Shown: in pieces, positions 19,028 through 29,610 of the stretch
Layout of the letters: the number at the start of each line of letters is the position of its first letter
Numbering within the stretch: the first letter of the stretch is position 1
Program-made: the position numbers and the translations under genes
NCBI RefSeq assembly: GCF_030143255.1
Contig: NZ_JARJNR010000001.1
Coordinates: 744,001 to 808,000, forward strand
Reading direction: 5' to 3'
Source of the DNA: Frigidibacter sp. SD6-1
GTDB lineage: Bacteria; Pseudomonadota; Alphaproteobacteria; Rhodobacterales; Rhodobacteraceae
DNA length: 64,000 bases
The notes under the pieces: model-generated
Told to the model about the DNA's origin: nothing
What the model saw: the letters and a program-made list of their open reading frames with translations, nothing else
Database searches by the model: none

Positions 19028-19948
19028 CTATGTCAGAAGCCGGAAGAGGCGCGTGGATTGCTGCAATCGGCCCACCAGCGCGGTCACGGCGAGCACGAGG
19101 ACCCCGAGGAGCGGCGATCCGAGCTGCAGGTCGGTCAGGCGAAGCAGGATTGCCATCACCAGCGGGTGCGCCAGATAGATCCACAGCGACAGTTCGGCGA
19201 GGCGCAAGGTAAGCTTGTCTGACGGCGAAGGCATGGCCAGCACCGCCGCGACGATCGGCAGGCCGACAAGGATCTGCGTCGACGCGGGGATGCCCGTCAG
19301 GCTCAGACAGGTGCCGAGCAGGACGAAGGCCGCGCCCGCGCGGACGTGCTGACCCGGCTCTGCGGGAAGGATCGCGAGCATGAGGCCAAGCAGGGCCGAC
19401 GGCACGTAGAGCCCGAGCACATATAGGCCCTGCGCAGGCGCCGCCCGGTCCCAAAGCAGTATCCAGCCCGTCGCCGCCACCAGAAGAAGCGTTGGACCCA
19501 GCCATCCGCCTGGACCCGCGCGCAGGACCGCCGCCAGACGCGGCGAAAGCCAGGCGACCACCGCGGCAAATGGCAGAAACCACAGGTGATGCATCGTTCC
19601 GGCCGGCGGAATCCAGATCAGAAGCGTCTGGCCGACATTTTCGCCGCTGATGATCGCATCCGCGCTGCGAAGCACGACGAATATGAGCGCCCAGATCGCG
19701 AACGGGCGCAGATATCTTCGGGCCACGTGGACTGGTCTCGCCGCCGCCGGCCGCGCGCTTCTGGCGGCGAAATAGGCGACGAGAGCGGTGAAAATGCCGA
19801 CCGCGGGGGTCATGAGCAATCCGCCGGGGGCGCGCGCATGGAACAGGACGACGATGCTTGCCGCAACCAGGCGCAACAGGTCGACGGAGCCGTTTCTGCA
19901 TGACACGCGAGGCGGGGAAAGGCGGGGCGCGGCAGCAGGTGGTGACAT
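19028..19948 (-). CDS. Acyltransferase family 3 membrane protein
   Basis: 306 residues with about nine to ten membrane segments. Family 3 (OafA/NodX/WecH-like) features are a first segment [21 protein letters not shown] with the conserved R-x-x-A...H pattern, and the [10 protein letters not shown] motif near residue 118. Such enzymes O-acylate surface sugars or other exported molecules using acyl-CoA. Neither the acceptor nor polysaccharide genes are visible nearby. The protein is slightly short for the family, and the N-terminal 15 residues may precede the true start. Confidence 0.8.
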   Translation of the reverse strand: MSPPAAAPRLSPPRVSCRNGSVDLLRLVAASIVVLFHARAPGGLLMTPAVGIFTALVAYFAARSARPAAARPVHVARRYLRPFAIWALIFVVLRSADAIISGENVGQTLLIWIPPAGTMHHLWFLPFAAVVAWLSPRLAAVLRAGPGGWLGPTLLLVAATGWILLWDRAAPAQGLYVLGLYVPSALLGLMLAILPAEPGQHVRAGAAFVLLGTCLSLTGIPASTQILVGLPIVAAVLAMPSPSDKLTLRLAELSLWIYLAHPLVMAILLRLTDLQLGSPLLGVLVLAVTALVGRLQQSTRLFRLLT

Positions 19949-20040
19949 TCTATCTTGACTTGTCCGGCAGATCTCGGCGCAACTAAGACACTATCGCGCG
20001 GGTGTTTTCCAGTGGCGCGCGTGACGAAGTCGGTCGTGCG

Positions 20041-20631
20041 CTACGCGTCAGCGAAGAACCGCCGCACATGGCCCCGGACATAGGACCAGAGCCGCGGCGC
20101 CCCGCGCGCGACCTTCGCGCCCACCCGCGCTTCAAGCTGTTCGAGCGTGACGCTGTACTCGGTCCAGCTGCCGCCGCCCGTGGCGATATTGTGCAGGACC
20201 GGCTGCACCCGGTCGATCGACTTGGCAAAGACCGCGTCGGGGCTTTCGTTGGCCTCGAACTCTTCCCAGAGCGCGCGCAGCGGGGCGCCGACGTCGGGCG
20301 GCAGAAGGCCGAAGATACGGTCGGCGGCGCGGGCTTCGGCCTCGGCGATGGCGGCGGATCCATGCGCCTCGCCGTTCTGGGAGTGGATCGGCACGTCGCC
20401 CACGTCGATCTCCACCAGATCATGCAGGATCAGCATCTTCACCACCCGGTCGATATTCACGCCCGGGCCGGCATGATCGGCCAGCACCAGCGCATAAAGC
20501 GCCAGATGCCAACTGTGCTCGCCGGAGTTCTCGCGCCGCGATCCGTCGACGATGGGCGTAGCGCGGATGACCTGCTTCAGCCGGTCGGCCTCCATCAGGA
20601 AAGCGAACTGCCGGTCAAGCCGCGCGGTCAT
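20041..20631 (-). CDS. HD domain-containing hydrolase (YfbR/HDDC2-like)
   Basis: 196-residue HD-superfamily metal-dependent phosphohydrolase. The metal ligands are seen as H in ENSGEHSWH (about residue 39), HD in KMLILHDLVEIDVGD (about 70) and a later Asp in AKSIDRVQPVL (about 138). This arrangement matches the YfbR/HDDC2 group, which dephosphorylates 5'-deoxynucleoside monophosphates. It lies five bases downstream of the small gene at 20897, so the two and perhaps the hydrolase before them are co-transcribed. Confidence 0.82.
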   Translation of the reverse strand: MTARLDRQFAFLMEADRLKQVIRATPIVDGSRRENSGEHSWHLALYALVLADHAGPGVNIDRVVKMLILHDLVEIDVGDVPIHSQNGEAHGSAAIAEAEARAADRIFGLLPPDVGAPLRALWEEFEANESPDAVFAKSIDRVQPVLHNIATGGGSWTEYSVTLEQLEARVGAKVARGAPRLWSYVRGHVRRFFADA

Positions 20632-20636
20632 CGGGA

Positions 20637-20897
20637 TCAGTGGGAGGCGGTGTCGCGGGGCACTTCCGGCGCCGCGCCGCCCTCGCGCTTGGCCTTCAGG
20701 ACCGCCTCGACGAAGTCGAATCCCCGCGCCGAAGCCATGCGGATACGGATCGAGGTCATGAAGGCCTCCTGCATCGAGGGCGACAGCGCGCCAATGACCT
20801 TGGCCACATCATTGTAGAACCGGTCATTGCCCAGTTCCTCCATCGCCTTCAGCGTCTCGACCGCGAGCTTGTCGCCCAGTTCGTCGACGATGCTCAT
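20637..20897 (-). CDS. Small conserved helical protein of unknown function
   Basis: 86 residues from ATG 20897 (MSIVDELGDKLAVETLKAMEELG); an upstream in-frame ATG gives 13 extra residues overlapping the hydrolase end and is unlikely. It is predicted entirely helical and acidic, with no signal peptide, no Cys and no recognised domain. It sits between the alpha/beta hydrolase and HD hydrolase genes with gaps of a few bases, so it probably belongs to the same operon. The compact neighbourhood suggests a conserved Rhodobacteraceae protein. Confidence 0.7.
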   Translation of the reverse strand: MSIVDELGDKLAVETLKAMEELGNDRFYNDVAKVIGALSPSMQEAFMTSIRIRMASARGFDFVEAVLKAKREGGAAPEVPRDTASH

Positions 20898-20901
20898 CTT
20901 C

Positions 20902-21561
20902 CTACCTCGTCTGCTCGCCAAGGCGGCGCTGGACATACTCCTGCACCGTCTGGATCATCGGCGCCATCTGGCTTTCCTCATCCTCGAAGAAATGGCCCGC
21001 ACCCTCGACCTGGTGGTGGGTGATGGTGATGCCTTTCTGGTCGCGGAGCTTGCCCACGAGGTTCGCGGTGTCCTTCGGCGGCGCGACCCGGTCGGCGGTG
21101 CCGTTGATGATCAGGCCGGACGAGGGGCAGGGGGCGAGGAAGGAGAAGTCATACATGTTGGCGGGGGGCGCCACCGAGATGAAGCCGGTGATCTCGGGCC
21201 GCCGCATCAGAAGCTGCATGCCGATCCAGGCACCGAAGGAAAAGCCCGCGACCCAGCAGTGCTTGGAGTTGGGGTTGAGCGTCTGCAGATAGTCGAGCGC
21301 CGAGGCGGCGTCAGAAAGTTCGCCGATCCCCTGATCATATTCGCCCTGGCTGCGACCGACGCCGCGGAAGTTGAAGCGCAGGACGGTGAAACCCAGTTCA
21401 TAGAAGGCATAGTGCAGCCGGTGCACGACCCGGTTGTTCATCGTGCCGCCGAACTGCGGGTGCGGATGCAGGATGATGGCGATCGGCGCGTCGGGCGCCT
21501 TCTGGGCATGGTAACGGCCTTCGAGGCGTCCGTCGGGGCCGGGGAATATCACTTCGGGCAT
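20902..21561 (-). CDS. Alpha/beta hydrolase
   Basis: 219-residue single-domain alpha/beta hydrolase of the COG2945-like type. The oxyanion and early motif is HPHPQFGGTMNN, the nucleophile is Ser in GFSFGAWIG (about 109), the acid is Asp in INGTADRVAPP (about 158) and the base is His in VEGAGHFFED (about 189). The complete triad predicts an active esterase or peptidase-like hydrolase, substrate unknown. It is first gene of the 21561-20041 minus-strand operon and divergent from iscR. Confidence 0.85.
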   Translation of the reverse strand: MPEVIFPGPDGRLEGRYHAQKAPDAPIAIILHPHPQFGGTMNNRVVHRLHYAFYELGFTVLRFNFRGVGRSQGEYDQGIGELSDAASALDYLQTLNPNSKHCWVAGFSFGAWIGMQLLMRRPEITGFISVAPPANMYDFSFLAPCPSSGLIINGTADRVAPPKDTANLVGKLRDQKGITITHHQVEGAGHFFEDEESQMAPMIQTVQEYVQRRLGEQTR

Positions 21562-21618
21562 GTCAGTCGCGCGGCTTCTTCTTTGTTGGGGAAGGTGAGG
21601 CAGATGGCGGAGCCATTC

Positions 21619-21647
21619 TTGACGATTTTTCTCAAGTTCCCTAGAAT
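21619..21647 (+). promoter_or_regulatory. Sigma-70-type promoter of the iscR-suf operon
   Basis: TTGACG at 21619-21624, a 17-base spacer and TAGAAT at 21642-21647, about 100 bases before the iscR start. Five of six bases match consensus in the -35 and four to five in the -10. Confidence 0.75.
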
Positions 21648-21656
21648 GGTTCTAAA
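21640..21656 (+). promoter_or_regulatory. ICE (Irr-type) box overlapping the iscR -10 element
   Basis: CCTAGAATGGTTCTAAA matches the known iron-control element TTTAGAA-N3-TTCTAAA at 12 of 14 specified positions, with a perfect TAGAA-N3-TTCTA core. Overlap with the -10 would permit repression by Irr when iron is low or by another regulator with this specificity. Confidence 0.7.
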
Positions 21657-21751
21657 TCGCGGCCGCCCTCCCGGGCAGGTCCAGCGGGCCGGATAGGGTG
21701 GAGTTAAGCGTGCCGCCGTCCGGCGTCAATGTTTTTGGGGGCCAGAGGGCG

Positions 21752-22210
21752 ATGAAACTCTCGACGAAGGGACGTTATGCGATGGTTGCGCTGACCGATC
21801 TCGCCACGGCGGGACCGGAGACGCTGACCTCGCTGGCCGAAATTTCGCGCAGGCAGGATATTTCGCTGCCCTATCTGGAGCAGCTGTTCGTCAAGCTGCG
21901 CCGCGCGGGGCTGGTCGAATCGGCGCGGGGGCCGGGCGGCGGCTACCGGCTGGCCAAGGCGCCGGGCGAGATCAGGGTCAGCGATGTCCTGGGCGCGGTC
22001 GATGAGACCGTGAGCGCGCTGCATACCGGCGCGGGCGCCACGGGCGGCGTGTCGGGAAGCCGGGCGCAGTCCTTGACCAACCGGCTGTGGGAAGGGCTGT
22101 CGGCGCAGGTCTATGTGTTCCTGCACCAGACGAGCCTTGAGGATGTGATCGGCAACAGCCTGAAGCCCTGCCGGGCGGTGCCCGCGCTTTTCACCGTGGT
22201 GGATGAATGA
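21752..22210 (+). CDS. iscR: Rrf2 family regulator IscR (single-cysteine type)
   Basis: 152 residues from ATG 21752 (MKLSTKGRYAMVALTDLA). The N-terminal winged helix is typical of Rrf2: SLAEISRRQDISLPYLEQLF recognition helix and GPGGGYRLAK wing. Unlike E. coli IscR, which has three Cys, only one Cys is present, near the C-terminus (SLKPCRAVPALF). Rhodobacter IscR is known to bind its cluster with this unusual single-Cys coordination and to repress Fe-S genes. It heads the suf operon behind the promoter and ICE box at 21619-21656, implying autoregulation. Confidence 0.9.
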   Translation: MKLSTKGRYAMVALTDLATAGPETLTSLAEISRRQDISLPYLEQLFVKLRRAGLVESARGPGGGYRLAKAPGEIRVSDVLGAVDETVSALHTGAGATGGVSGSRAQSLTNRLWEGLSAQVYVFLHQTSLEDVIGNSLKPCRAVPALFTVVDE

Positions 22211-22229
22211 GCGGGCGTGATCCGATTGC

Positions 22230-22320
22230 GGCGCCTTCGGCGCCACGCCTTTCGTCTCGCCGCCGCGCCGGGGGCGCGGTCGGCTCGGGCTGCCTCCGGC
22301 GGGGATATTTGGCGAACGGA
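22230..22320 (-). repeat. Intergenic CAAATA-box/GC-hairpin repeat, copy C (inverted)
   Basis: On the minus strand CCAAATATCCCC (22301-22312) is followed by GC-rich sequence ending in a GGCGCC-GAA-GGCGCC hairpin (22230-22244). It lies between iscR and the desulfurase gene, inside the suf operon, where it could attenuate downstream expression. Confidence 0.55.
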
Positions 22321-22331
22321 AGGGGAGGGGT

Positions 22332-23345
22332 GTGTTGAGCGCGCGGACCTACCTCGACTGGAATGCGACGGCGCCCCTGAGGGACGAGGCGCGGGCGGCG
22401 ATGATCGCGGCAATGGATGTCGCGGGCAATCCGTCTTCCGTGCACGCCGAAGGCCGGGCGGCGAAGATGCTGATCGAGCGGTCGCGGGAGGCGATTGCCG
22501 CTGTCGTCGGATGCAAGCCGGTGGAGGTGTTCTTCACATCCGGTGCAACCGAGGCGGCGGGGGTTCTGGCCGGGTTCGCGGCGGTCGAGGTCGAGCCTAC
22601 CGCACATGATTGCCTGATCGCCCATGGCAGGGGCGAGGGTGGACTGCTCGCCATGGGGCTGGCCAACAGCGAGACCGGTGTCATCGCCCAAGCGCCTGAG
22701 CGGTCGGATCTGCTTCTGGATGTGGTGCAGGCCGTCGGGCGGATACCCTTTGCCTTCGGTTGGTCGGGCGCTGACTTCGCAATTCTGTCGGCGCACAAGC
22801 TTGGCGGACCGAAGGGGGTTGGCGCGCTGATCGCACGGGAAGGCCTGGATTTCGAAACGCTCCGGCCCGGCGGCGGGCAGGAGAGGGGGCGGCGGTCGGG
22901 GACCGAGAATGTCGTGGGCATCGCCGGGTTCGCGGCGGCCGCAAAAGCGGCCGAGCGCGATCTTGAGGCGGGCGTCTGGGAGCGGGTGCGCGCCTTGCGC
23001 GACGGGCTGGAGGCGCGGCTTCTGGACGGGGCGCCGGGATCGGTGATCGCGGGGGCGGGACGGGAACGTTTGCCCAACACGACGCTTGTTGTCACGCCCG
23101 GCTGGAAAGGCGAGACGCAGGTGATGCAGATGGACCTTGCGGGCTTCGCCGTATCTGCCGGATCAGCCTGTTCCTCGGGCAAGGTCAGGCCGAGCCGGGT
23201 CCTGACCGCGATGGGGTTTGACGATCTTGCCGCGGCGTCGGGGCTGCGTGTGTCGCTGGGGCCGGTGACGACAGAGGACGATGTGACGCGATTTGCCGAT
23301 GCCTGGCTTCAGGCGCAGGCCCGGTTCCGGGCGCGGGCCGCTTGA
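22332..23345 (+). CDS. Class V aminotransferase, cysteine desulfurase-like (short form)
   Basis: PLP enzyme of 337 residues in the NifS/IscS class. The opening [14 protein letters not shown], the PLP Lys in [10 protein letters not shown] and the mobile catalytic loop SAGSACSSG (Cys for persulfide) are all present. Compared with IscS (about 404 residues) it lacks roughly 40 residues in the middle: only a short SPACER remains between the TAHDCL motif (equivalent of the PLP-stacking His region) and the NSETG motif. Start is GTG 22332, with TTG 22335 possible. It lies after iscR and overlaps the long form of sufB by four bases. It may donate sulfur to SufBCD besides SufS. Confidence 0.85.
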   Translation: MLSARTYLDWNATAPLRDEARAAMIAAMDVAGNPSSVHAEGRAAKMLIERSREAIAAVVGCKPVEVFFTSGATEAAGVLAGFAAVEVEPTAHDCLIAHGRGEGGLLAMGLANSETGVIAQAPERSDLLLDVVQAVGRIPFAFGWSGADFAILSAHKLGGPKGVGALIAREGLDFETLRPGGGQERGRRSGTENVVGIAGFAAAAKAAERDLEAGVWERVRALRDGLEARLLDGAPGSVIAGAGRERLPNTTLVVTPGWKGETQVMQMDLAGFAVSAGSACSSGKVRPSRVLTAMGFDDLAAASGLRVSLGPVTTEDDVTRFADAWLQAQARFRARAA

Positions 23346-23380
23346 GGAAAGGCGCGGAAGAGATGGAAAAGGATAGGAAA

Positions 23381-24907
23381 ATGTCCCTTGATACCGATCA
23401 GGTTCTGGAGGTCCGCGAGGGCGTCGACCGCGAGACGGTCGAGACCGTGCAGAACATGGGCGCCTACAAGTACGGCTGGAACACCGAAATCGAGATGGAA
23501 TATGCGCCTTTGGGCGTGAACGAGGACATCGTTCGTTTGATCTCGGCCAAGAACGGCGAACCGGAATGGATGACGGACTGGCGGCTTCAGGCCTTCCGGC
23601 GCTGGCAGGCGATGGAGGAACCCCGCTGGGCGATGCTCCATTACCCGGAGATCGACTATCAGTCGCAATATTACTACGCCCGGCCCAAGAGCATGGATGA
23701 GAAGCCGAAGTCGCTCGACGAGGTCGATCCGAAGCTGCTGGCCACTTACGAAAAGCTTGGCATCCCTTTGAAGGAACAGATGATTCTGGCGGGCGTCGAA
23801 GGCGCGGACGGCGTGCCTTCGGAGGGGCGCAAGGTCGCGGTCGATGCGGTGTTCGACTCGGTCTCGGTCGGCACGACTTTCAAGGAAGAGCTGAAGAAGG
23901 CGGGCGTCATCTTCTGTTCGATCTCGGAGGCGATCCGCGAATATCCCGATCTGGTGAAGCAATATCTTGGCTCGGTCGTCCCGCAGTCGGACAATTTCTT
24001 CGCGACGCTGAATTCGGCGGTCTTTTCCGACGGGTCCTTCGTCTACATCCCGCCGAACACCCGCTGCCCGATGGAGCTTTCCACCTATTTCCGCATCAAT
24101 GCTGAAAACACCGGCCAGTTCGAGCGGACGCTGATCATCGCCGACAAGGGGTCCTACGTCAGTTACCTTGAGGGCTGCACGGCGCCGAAGCGCGACGTGG
24201 CACAGCTGCATGCGGCGGTCGTGGAAATCGTCATCCTCGAGGATGCCGAAGTGAAATACTCGACCGTCCAGAACTGGTTCCCCGGCGACGAGGAAGGCAA
24301 GGGTGGCATCTACAATTTTGTCACCAAGCGCGCCGACTGCCGCGGCGACCGGGCCAAGGTGATGTGGACGCAGGTAGAGACCGGCAGCGCGATCACCTGG
24401 AAATACCCCTCCTGCATCCTGCGCGGCGAGGCGAGCCAGGGCGAGTTCTATTCGATCGCCATCGCCAACAACATGCAGCAGGCCGATACCGGCACCAAGA
24501 TGGTGCATCTGGGCAAGAATTCCCGCTCGCGGATCGTTTCCAAGGGCATTTCGGCGGGCAAGGCGCAGAATACGTATCGGGGGCTTGTCTCGATGCACCC
24601 GAAGGCGAAAAACAGCCGCAACTATACCCAGTGCGACAGCCTGCTCATTGGCGACAAATGCGGGGCGCATACGGTGCCCTACATCGAAGTGAAGAACAAC
24701 TCGAGCCGCGTGGAACATGAGGCCACGACCTCGAAAGTCGATGACGACCAGCTGTTCTATTGCCGCTCGCGCGGGATGGACGAGGAGGAGGCGGTGGCGT
24801 TGGTGGTGAACGGCTTCTGCCGCGAGGTGCTGCAGGCGCTGCCGATGGAATTTGCGATGGAAGCGCAGAGCCTTGTGGCGATTTCTCTGGAAGGGAGCGT
24901 GGGGTGA
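23381..24907 (+). CDS. sufB: Fe-S cluster assembly scaffold SufB
   Basis: Scaffold subunit of the SufBC2D complex. About 508 residues from ATG 23381 ([15 protein letters not shown]), which has AAGGA seven bases upstream; ATG 23363 and a start at 23342 overlapping the previous stop are also in frame. Family signatures include [47 protein letters not shown] and the C-terminal region [13 protein letters not shown] with the conserved Cys. It is followed by a ybjQ remnant rather than directly by sufC. Confidence 0.96.
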   Translation: MSLDTDQVLEVREGVDRETVETVQNMGAYKYGWNTEIEMEYAPLGVNEDIVRLISAKNGEPEWMTDWRLQAFRRWQAMEEPRWAMLHYPEIDYQSQYYYARPKSMDEKPKSLDEVDPKLLATYEKLGIPLKEQMILAGVEGADGVPSEGRKVAVDAVFDSVSVGTTFKEELKKAGVIFCSISEAIREYPDLVKQYLGSVVPQSDNFFATLNSAVFSDGSFVYIPPNTRCPMELSTYFRINAENTGQFERTLIIADKGSYVSYLEGCTAPKRDVAQLHAAVVEIVILEDAEVKYSTVQNWFPGDEEGKGGIYNFVTKRADCRGDRAKVMWTQVETGSAITWKYPSCILRGEASQGEFYSIAIANNMQQADTGTKMVHLGKNSRSRIVSKGISAGKAQNTYRGLVSMHPKAKNSRNYTQCDSLLIGDKCGAHTVPYIEVKNNSSRVEHEATTSKVDDDQLFYCRSRGMDEEEAVALVVNGFCREVLQALPMEFAMEAQSLVAISLEGSVG

Positions 24908-25029
24908 TCATAACCACCTGCCCCTCTCTCGACCGCCACCGGATCACCCGCTACCACGGGATCGTCACCGGCGGGTCGCGGCGTCTTCATCCCGGCAAGT
25001 CCGACGGCAGAGCACATGACCTTGCGTAA
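24904..25029 (+). pseudogene. N-terminal remnant of a YbjQ/UPF0145 family gene
   Basis: Starting with GTG at 24904, inside the sufB stop, the frame encodes [23 protein letters not shown], which matches the start of YbjQ (UPF0145) proteins. After about 23 residues the match is lost and the frame ends with TAA at 25029; full-length members have about 105 residues. The expected continuation (GEAILGANVF-type) was not found in the other frames. I read this as a truncated gene left in the operon. Confidence 0.6.
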
Positions 25030-25112
25030 GATCCTGACCTTTCTGCCCGAATTGTGGCAAGGCTCGTCCAGAAGCGCCACAAAGATTAGCGCTTTCGATC
25101 CTGAATTCCGAC

Positions 25113-25670
25113 ATGAATCTTTCGCACAGTCCTGCCCAACGACAAGACGGTGGCGACGGGATGACGGTGGCTGTGCTCGATCAGAAGGCAGCATTTGCGG
25201 ACAGGCTGAAGCGGATAGGCTCCGGTCAGCAGTTCGAGCATGCCGATGTGGTGGGCTATCAGACGCAGAAGGCCTGGAACCGCAAATATGGCGAGAAGGC
25301 GAAACGGCCGAAACGGTCCTTCGCCGACCGTCTGATGATCCTCGTCGCTTTCCTGTGCGGCGCGTCCGCGGTTCTGTCCGGCAAACTCGGCTATTTCTAT
25401 CTGACCAAACTGTCTGGACTGCCGGAGGCCTTCTATGGGCTGAACGGACGCGGCATGGCCTTGTTCGCCTTCGTGATGGCGCTGATCCTGATCGTCGTCT
25501 TCCAGCTTTTCACGCGCGGGCGGCTGCAGTCGCTGGCGCTTGGTTGCGCGCTGATGCATTTCGGCGAGGCGGCAGTGGCACAGACGGTGCCCGAGTTGTA
25601 CGCCGAGATATTCTCGGCGGATTATGTGGCGACAGTGGCCGAAATGTCGGCCGGTACGCCCCACAGCTGA
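25113..25670 (+). CDS. Membrane protein of unknown function in the suf operon
   Basis: 185 residues, with a soluble polar N-terminal third (about 1-70, ending in a basic RKYGEKAKRPKRSF stretch) and two or three membrane segments (about 72-95, 112-135, 138-158). ATG 25113 is used; ATG 25161 (MTVAVLDQKAAF) is an alternative, and neither has a strong ribosome-binding site. I recognise no domain. Its position between sufB and sufC is the only functional clue. The N-terminal region could face the cytoplasm by the positive-inside rule. Confidence 0.65.
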   Translation: MNLSHSPAQRQDGGDGMTVAVLDQKAAFADRLKRIGSGQQFEHADVVGYQTQKAWNRKYGEKAKRPKRSFADRLMILVAFLCGASAVLSGKLGYFYLTKLSGLPEAFYGLNGRGMALFAFVMALILIVVFQLFTRGRLQSLALGCALMHFGEAAVAQTVPELYAEIFSADYVATVAEMSAGTPHS

Positions 25671-25748
25671 TCCAGTCCAATCCCGTGAACCCCGCGGCCC
25701 GGGCTTGCGCCCGCCTGGCCGCCATCTGCGTTTGTGAAAGAGGCTCCG

Positions 25749-26503
<755 letters not shown>

Positions 26504-26504
<1 letters not shown>

Positions 26505-27817
26505 TGGCGGCCCCGATGCGCAAGGATGCCGCGCGCGCGGGCGCGACGGCGGAGCGGATTGCCGCGCTTGACCTGCCGAAGGGTGGTTTCACGGCGCCCG
26601 CGCGGGCGGCGGCCTTGTCCCGACTGAGGGAGATGGGCCTGCCGGGGCGCCGGGACGAATACTGGCGCTTCACCGATCCTGCGCCGTTGAACGCCGCAAC
26701 GGCGCCCGAGGCGGCGCTTTTCACCGGCGTGGTGGAGCCGCAGCTTTTCGGTAGCCGAGACCGGATCGTCCTGACCTTCGTCGACGGGCGTTTCGACGCG
26801 GCGCAATCCTCGCCGGACTTCGCCGTCGCGGGCCTTGAAATCTCGCGTCTCGCCGAGGCCGATCGCGCTGATCTTCACTGGGCGCAAGGCCTTTACGGCC
26901 TATTGGAGGCGGCTGGCCAGACCCCCGTCGCGCGCCCCTTCGCGGCGCTGAACACCGCAGCGGCGACGGACGGCGTCCTGATCCGCGCCACGGGCAAGGT
27001 CAGCCGTCCGGTTCACCTGGTCTATGTGCATGCCGACACAGGCTCGGATGCCGTCCTGCATCATTGCGTCCGGGTCGAGGCCGGAGCCGAACTGACGCTA
27101 CTGGAAACCGGCCCGGCGGCGGCGCGGTTCAACAAGGTGATGGAGGTCGATGTCGCCGATGGTGGCCGGTTCCACCATGTCCGCGCTCAGGGCCGCGACC
27201 ATTCCCGCCGCGCGATCACCCATATCTTCGCGCGTCTTGGGGCCGAAGCCCTGTTCAAGAGCTTCACCCTGACCGCGAATGGCGTCCTGACCCGCAACGA
27301 GGCGGTCATCACACTGTCGGGCGCGGGCGCTATCGCCCATGTCGCTGGTGCAGCGCTTGGTGACGGGGCAAGCGGGCCTTTCCTGCATGACGATACGGTC
27401 TTTGTCACGCACGAGGCAGAGGGCTGCGAAAGCCGCCAGGTGTTCAAGAAAGTGCTGCGGAACGGCGCGATAGGCGTCTTCCAAGGCAAGATCCTTGTCC
27501 GGCAGGGCGCCCAGAAGACCGACGGCTACCAGATCAGCCAGTCGCTGCTTCTGGACGAGGACAGCCAGTTTCTGGCGAAGCCCGAACTGGAAATCTATGC
27601 CGATGACGTGAAATGCTCGCATGGGTCCACCACCGGCGCCATCGACGAGACCGCGCTTTTCTACCTGCGCTCGCGCGGCGTTCCGCGTGAAGAGGCGCAG
27701 TCGCTTCTGGTCCTCTCGTTCCTCGCCGATGCGATCGCCGAGATCGAAGATGAGGGCCTGCAGGCCGAGATCGTGGAACGCCTGGAGAACTGGCTCGCCC
27801 GCAGGCGCAAGGGATGA
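26504..27817 (+). CDS. sufD: Fe-S cluster assembly protein SufD
   Basis: Partner of SufB and SufC, 437 residues. It has the SufD start region (LREMGLPGRRDEYWRFTDPAPL), a central right-handed beta-helix of repetitive strands, and the C-terminal block ADDVKCSHGSTTGAIDETALFYLRSRGVPREEAQ including the conserved Cys and His. It overlaps sufC by one base and the YIP1-like gene by four (ATGA). Confidence 0.95.
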
Positions 27818-28302
27818 CGGTCACGGCCGAAATCCTCGCCACCTGGCGCGATCCCGCGGGGCCGGTGGGGCGGCTCGTTGCCACTGGCCCGCGAGAGGAC
27901 CGTTCGCTCGCCATCCTGATGGCGGCGGCGGTCCTGATGTTCGTGGCGCGCGCGCCCTCGCTTGCGCGCGCTGCCCAGATCGATCCGTCGGCGCCCTTGG
28001 ACGCGCGGCTCGGCATCACCCTTTTCGCGATGCTCTTCATCCTGCCGCTTTTGGCCTACGGGCTGGCGCTGATCCTGCATCTGGTTCTGCGCGCCATCGG
28101 TCGGAAAGGGTCAGCGTCCGGCGCGCGGATCGCGCTTTTCTGGTCGCTCCTCGCGCTCAGCCCGGCGCTTCTGTTGCAAGGGCTTGCCGAAGGCATGGTC
28201 GGCCAGACCGGCGCGGTCCGGGTGCTTGGCCTTCTGGTCTTCGCGGCCTTTCTCTGGTTTCTCGCGCGCGGCCTTGCCACCGCCTATCCGCGCGCGGAGT
28301 GA
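27814..28302 (+). CDS. YIP1-like small membrane protein
   Basis: 162 residues with four to five membrane segments and a short cytoplasmic N-terminus (TVTAEILATWRDPAGPVGRLVA). The sequence style matches bacterial proteins annotated in the YIP1 family, which are multi-pass proteins of unknown role. It begins within the sufD stop and ends nine bases before sufS, with the sufS ribosome-binding site (GAAGGA) at its end, so it is fully embedded in the suf operon. Confidence 0.7.
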   Translation: MTVTAEILATWRDPAGPVGRLVATGPREDRSLAILMAAAVLMFVARAPSLARAAQIDPSAPLDARLGITLFAMLFILPLLAYGLALILHLVLRAIGRKGSASGARIALFWSLLALSPALLLQGLAEGMVGQTGAVRVLGLLVFAAFLWFLARGLATAYPRAE

Positions 28303-28310
28303 AGGACAAA

Positions 28311-29531
28311 ATGTACGACGTCGAACAGATCCGCGCCGATTTCCCGATCCTCTCGCGTCAGGTGAACGGTCGCCCGCTCGTTTATCTCGACAATGGCGCC
28401 TCGGCCCAGAAGCCGCGGGTGGTGATCGATGCGATGACCCGCGCCTACAGCGAGGAATATGCCAACGTCCATCGCGGGCTCCATTACCTGTCGACCCTCG
28501 CGACCGAGAAATATGAAGGTGTGCGCGGCATCGTCGCCCGGTTCCTCGGCGTCAGGGACGAAAGCGAGATCGTCTTCACCACCGGCACGACCGAAGGGAT
28601 CAACCTCGTCTCCTACGCCTGGGCCGCGCCGCGTCTGCAGGCGGCGGACGAGATCGTGCTGTCGGTCCTCGAGCATCACGCCAATATCGTTCCCTGGCAT
28701 TTCCTGCGCGAACGGCAGGGCGTGGTGCTGAAATGGGTGGGACCGGAGGCGGACGGCGGGCTTGACCCGCAGAAGGTGATCGACGCCATCGGGCCGAAGA
28801 CAAGGCTCGTCGCCGTCACCCAGATGTCGAACGTCACCGGAGCGCGCGTCGATGTGGCGGCGATAGGCCGGGCCTGCAAGGCGCGCGGCGTGGCCCTTCT
28901 GGTTGACGGCTCGCAAGGGTCGGTCCATGCGCCGGTGTCGGTGCCCGACCTTCACTGCGACTTCTACGCGATCACCGGCCACAAGCTTTACGGCCCCTCG
29001 GGATCCGGTGCCATCTGGATCGCCAAGGAGCGGATGGCAGAGATGCGCCCCTTCCTCGGCGGCGGCGACATGATCCGCGAGGTCTATCGCGACAAGGTGA
29101 CCTATGCCGACCCGCCGATGAAGTTCGAGGCAGGCACCCCCGGCATCGTCCAGCAGATCGGCATGGGCGTGGCGCTCGACTATCTCATGGCCCTCGGAAT
29201 GGAGAATGTGGCGGCGCATGAGGCGGGGCTTCGCGATTATGCGATCGAGCGGTTCAAGGGTCTGAACTGGCTGAACATTCAGGGCACGAGCAGGGACAAG
29301 GGTGCGATCTTCTCCTTCACGCTTCAAGGTGCCGCGCACGCTCATGACCTGTCGACCGTCCTCGACAAGAAGGGGATCGCGGTGCGCGCCGGCACCCATT
29401 GCGCGATGCCGCTTCTGCAGCATTTCGGCGTCAGCGCCACCTGCCGCGCCTCCTTCGGCCTCTACAACACCCGCGCCGAGGTCGATGCGCTGGTCGAGGC
29501 GCTGGAGTTCTGCCACGAGCTTTTCGGCTGA
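28311..29531 (+). CDS. sufS: Cysteine desulfurase SufS
   Basis: PLP-dependent desulfurase, 406 residues from ATG 28311 ([20 protein letters not shown]), preceded by GAAGGA; the much longer open frame upstream overlaps sufD and the YIP1-like gene and is not used. Visible motifs are [12 protein letters not shown], the PLP Lys in [12 protein letters not shown], the group II catalytic Cys in [14 protein letters not shown], and a C-terminal [19 protein letters not shown]. It is the last gene of the suf operon; no sufE or sufT follows. Confidence 0.96.
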   Translation: MYDVEQIRADFPILSRQVNGRPLVYLDNGASAQKPRVVIDAMTRAYSEEYANVHRGLHYLSTLATEKYEGVRGIVARFLGVRDESEIVFTTGTTEGINLVSYAWAAPRLQAADEIVLSVLEHHANIVPWHFLRERQGVVLKWVGPEADGGLDPQKVIDAIGPKTRLVAVTQMSNVTGARVDVAAIGRACKARGVALLVDGSQGSVHAPVSVPDLHCDFYAITGHKLYGPSGSGAIWIAKERMAEMRPFLGGGDMIREVYRDKVTYADPPMKFEAGTPGIVQQIGMGVALDYLMALGMENVAAHEAGLRDYAIERFKGLNWLNIQGTSRDKGAIFSFTLQGAAHAHDLSTVLDKKGIAVRAGTHCAMPLLQHFGVSATCRASFGLYNTRAEVDALVEALEFCHELFG

Positions 29532-29610
29532 GCCCGCCGGCCACCGGCGACGAACTATTTTCCATAGGCCGTTGAAACCCGCCCCGGCACTGGCTATAGA
29601 CGCCACACCG

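Noticed and set aside
27621-28310. N-terminal extension of sufS by 230 codons
   Set aside because: It would overlap sufD and the YIP1-like gene out of frame; SufS homology starts at 28311 behind a good ribosome-binding site.
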